This document shows, in pieces, positions 63,401 to 64,000 of a stretch of DNA of 64,000 nucleotides. How positions within the stretch are numbered: the first letter of the stretch is position 1; each line of letters starts with the position of its first letter. The notes under the pieces are model-generated. The model did not search any database. It had not been told where the DNA came from and saw only the letters and a program-made list of their open reading frames with translations. This DNA is from Paenibacillaceae bacterium (GTDB taxonomy: Bacteria > Bacillota > Bacilli > Paenibacillales > NBRC-103111), in the NCBI GenBank assembly GCA_029256185.1, contig JAQSYI010000057.1, forward strand, positions 1 to 64,000, read 5' to 3'. A program made the translations under genes and the position numbers.

Positions 63401-64000
63401 GCAAGGTGATTTCCGCCGAATCGTTTACTTCTCCCCTCACCGTGAACACCGGGTTATTGGTGTAGCTGTATCCGGCTTGCGGCAGGCTAACCCCAAGATA
63501 GGCCGGATCATGGCGGAGGAACAAGGCGGCAGGACTGCTGGCGTTGCCGTTGGCATCGGTTGCCTGAGCTGTAATGACATTGCCTCCCGCAGCCAGCGTA
63601 ACCACAGCAGCAAAGGTTAAGTCCTGCTCCACCAAGACAGGCAGCCCGTTAACCAGCAGCACACCCGGCTCATCAAGCCGTCCTGTAACCGTGAATGACG
63701 GCTGCCTGACGGCATAAACCGCATCAAGCACGGAGGAGCTGTCCTTCTGGTCGAAGCGGATGTATGGCGGAGCCTCATCCTGAGCGTTAGCTGCCAGCAC
63801 CGTTATGCTCCGCGCCGGAAGCACAAGATCATCCACACCTCCGCTTACAATATTGCGGACAGCCGTCCGGACCATCCCGTCAACCTCGGTCGTATGCTCG
63901 GTCATCTGGTAGATGCGGGCAGAAGCACCGGACAGTCCCCCGATATTAACCCTTCTGTCTTCATCGTGGGGATTGATCAGAAGGGCAACCGTTCTTCCGT
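60444..64000 (-). CDS. Large multimodular Ig-like/CBM9/repeat-module protein, 5' end beyond the window
   Basis: At least 1184 residues; the frame stays open from 63905 to the window edge (LLINPHDEDRRVNIGGLSGASARIYQ), so the track start is not the real one. The first visible part (to about NIVSGGVDDLVLPARSITVLAAN) resembles the C-terminal beta-sandwich of a clan GH-A glycosidase, so a catalytic domain probably precedes it. Then follow about three bacterial Ig-like repeats, two CBM9-type domains (IIIDGNLNEAHWQ..YLYVGIRVID..DSVEIYIDGN; IVINGIFDEPAWTIGQ..HLYIALQV), and three tandem about 130-residue modules (KFGGDADRFKHTSNNP..YVEYESPGG..RYLKVQFPGGLNWHEYIN) related to those ending the PL8 lyase. 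Probably secreted. It is the most upstream gene visible in locus 2. Confidence 0.85.
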   Translation of the reverse strand, partial: GRTVALLINPHDEDRRVNIGGLSGASARIYQMTEHTTEVDGMVRTAVRNIVSGGVDDLVLPARSITVLAANAQDEAPPYIRFDQKDSSSVLDAVYAVRQPSFTVTGRLDEPGVLLVNGLPVLVEQDLTFAAVVTLAAGGNVITAQATDANGNASSPAALFLRHDPAYLGVSLPQAGYSYTNNPVFTVRGEVNDSAEITLLHTYQGMETVTATVQATLAPGTLLAPFAAEITLLEGENVLRATARNGYDEQSEPAVITVVYDSAAPAINSPLTDTAYAGSYVLRGALSEEAVLRVNGVIQRVEADLSFAVIVPVEEGLNTIVLTAEDRAGNLSVRQIEVAAAVQQDDALAPGLIQSKRIASQDIIIDGNLNEAHWQLNHQARKLLAGRSDNDVAFSTAWNEEYLYVGIRVIDVHKVNDSSRGYEDDSVEIYIDGNNGRTGTYGSDDHQITLGWQDAELSVGRNITGLQYAQQDDPDGYTVEFAIPWNGIGIDPPKTGTVIGFDIGNNDDDGTNNGYRQGQLMWHGNLDNWSNTSAFGSLLLSDGNAAAIAPSARAPIVINGIFDEPAWTIGQTVHQVMAGSPQGALSFGALSDKDHLYIALQVEASGMELADEDILELFLEPDVLNRGSGEAAAYRLELDWAAGTAVGDLDVVHFGRTVRENGYSIELAIPWSELGAAASRHLTLGLEIVYTRTDSSGTAVLAWSGAADPVSSTDGYGYLLLHNFDLPTREYVVQEPPGLRVFHDPARDLSRIAEMSSNIIVVSWDPHKFNGDADRLGHRNDNPATPEYVVYESPYGDIFSFEILTGQFDNTPGFKFFVSADGVSYTQINADFKLVGGQYSYSVRERTSHRLGAGMRYLKVEFPGTLNWHANILDIKFKYAGDPSLQDFEDTAADFSKLHRYSSGIRIATYEPQKFGGDANRFKHATDNPAEIQYVEYASPDGEILEFEVITALYQGNSPFRFYGSADGTDYEQIAVNRTLVTSGSGYAVHANIPSEALEEGTRYLRIQFPGAANWHEYVNHVKFTYRVTDTEPEEPELLFTDNGSDLSKLYAHSPAIVVANYQPEKFGGDADRFKHTSNNPVAPEFVEYESPGGAITSFQVDTARYQGTPAFVFWGSSDGITYGELAYSSTLLSSGQGYAVQRHAPSQALPPNIRYLKVQFPGGLNWHEYINQISFSYKSGVLD

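Overview
The window looks like a chromosome segment of a spore-forming Gram-positive bacterium of the Paenibacillus type. This is inferred from gene content, not from any marker RNA: a LysM/GH18 cortex-lytic enzyme, two lipoprotein/LplB-LplC sugar ABC importers without their own ATPase, a YesM/YesN two-component pair, a membrane-anchored AraC regulator, SLH surface anchors and an apparent Zur box. Base composition is moderately GC-rich and even, apart from short AT-rich promoter regions. I saw no rRNA, tRNA, CRISPR array or intact insertion sequence.

Layout. 1-16.7 kb is mostly housekeeping and accessory metabolism: a methyltransferase, a CmpB-type membrane protein, a very large double-domain 2-hydroxyacyl-CoA dehydratase activase-like protein, the spore hydrolase, an ECF sigma/anti-sigma operon, a probably Zur-controlled CobW GTPase coupled to a DUF817 membrane protein, moaB, a bacteriohemerythrin, and a hydroxyacid dehydrogenase/anion transporter pair that appears to be driven by a MerR-type promoter. 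17.6-18.84 kb is a short gene graveyard holding a truncated esterase copy, an IS110 transposase remnant and a LacI C-terminal remnant.

18.8-43.6 kb is carbohydrate utilisation locus 1. It has a GH50-like gene, glpX, a ROK repressor divergent from a five-gene operon (frameshifted ROK kinase, deoC, GH1, sialate-acetylesterase-like, GH2 beta-mannosidase), a large PL8 lyase with an ABC importer and a YesMN pair, and an SGNH hydrolase. A 64-bp element, 80% identical without gaps, lies upstream of both the GH50 gene and the importer/PL8 operon and probably makes them one regulon. 43.8-64 kb is locus 2, all on the minus strand: a huge CBM9/repeat-module protein cut by the window edge, a DUF5054 GH38-like enzyme, a membrane AraC regulator, a second ABC importer, a GH95-like enzyme, a GH43-like propeller enzyme, and a secreted beta-helix protein whose SLH anchor is now in a different reading frame.

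Together the genes describe an organism that degrades complex polysaccharides outside the cell (PL8, beta-helix protein, CBM9 protein), imports oligosaccharides through two importers, and finishes hydrolysis inside (GH1, GH2, GH50-like, GH95-like, GH43-like, DUF5054). The most unusual points are the reciprocal decay of a duplicated merR-esterase unit, the MerR-type 19-bp-spacer promoter, the Zur box/CobW/DUF817 coupling, the shared 64-bp regulatory element, the two discoidin domains nested in the PL8 lyase, and an uncharacterised repeat module that occurs in triplicate in two different secreted proteins.
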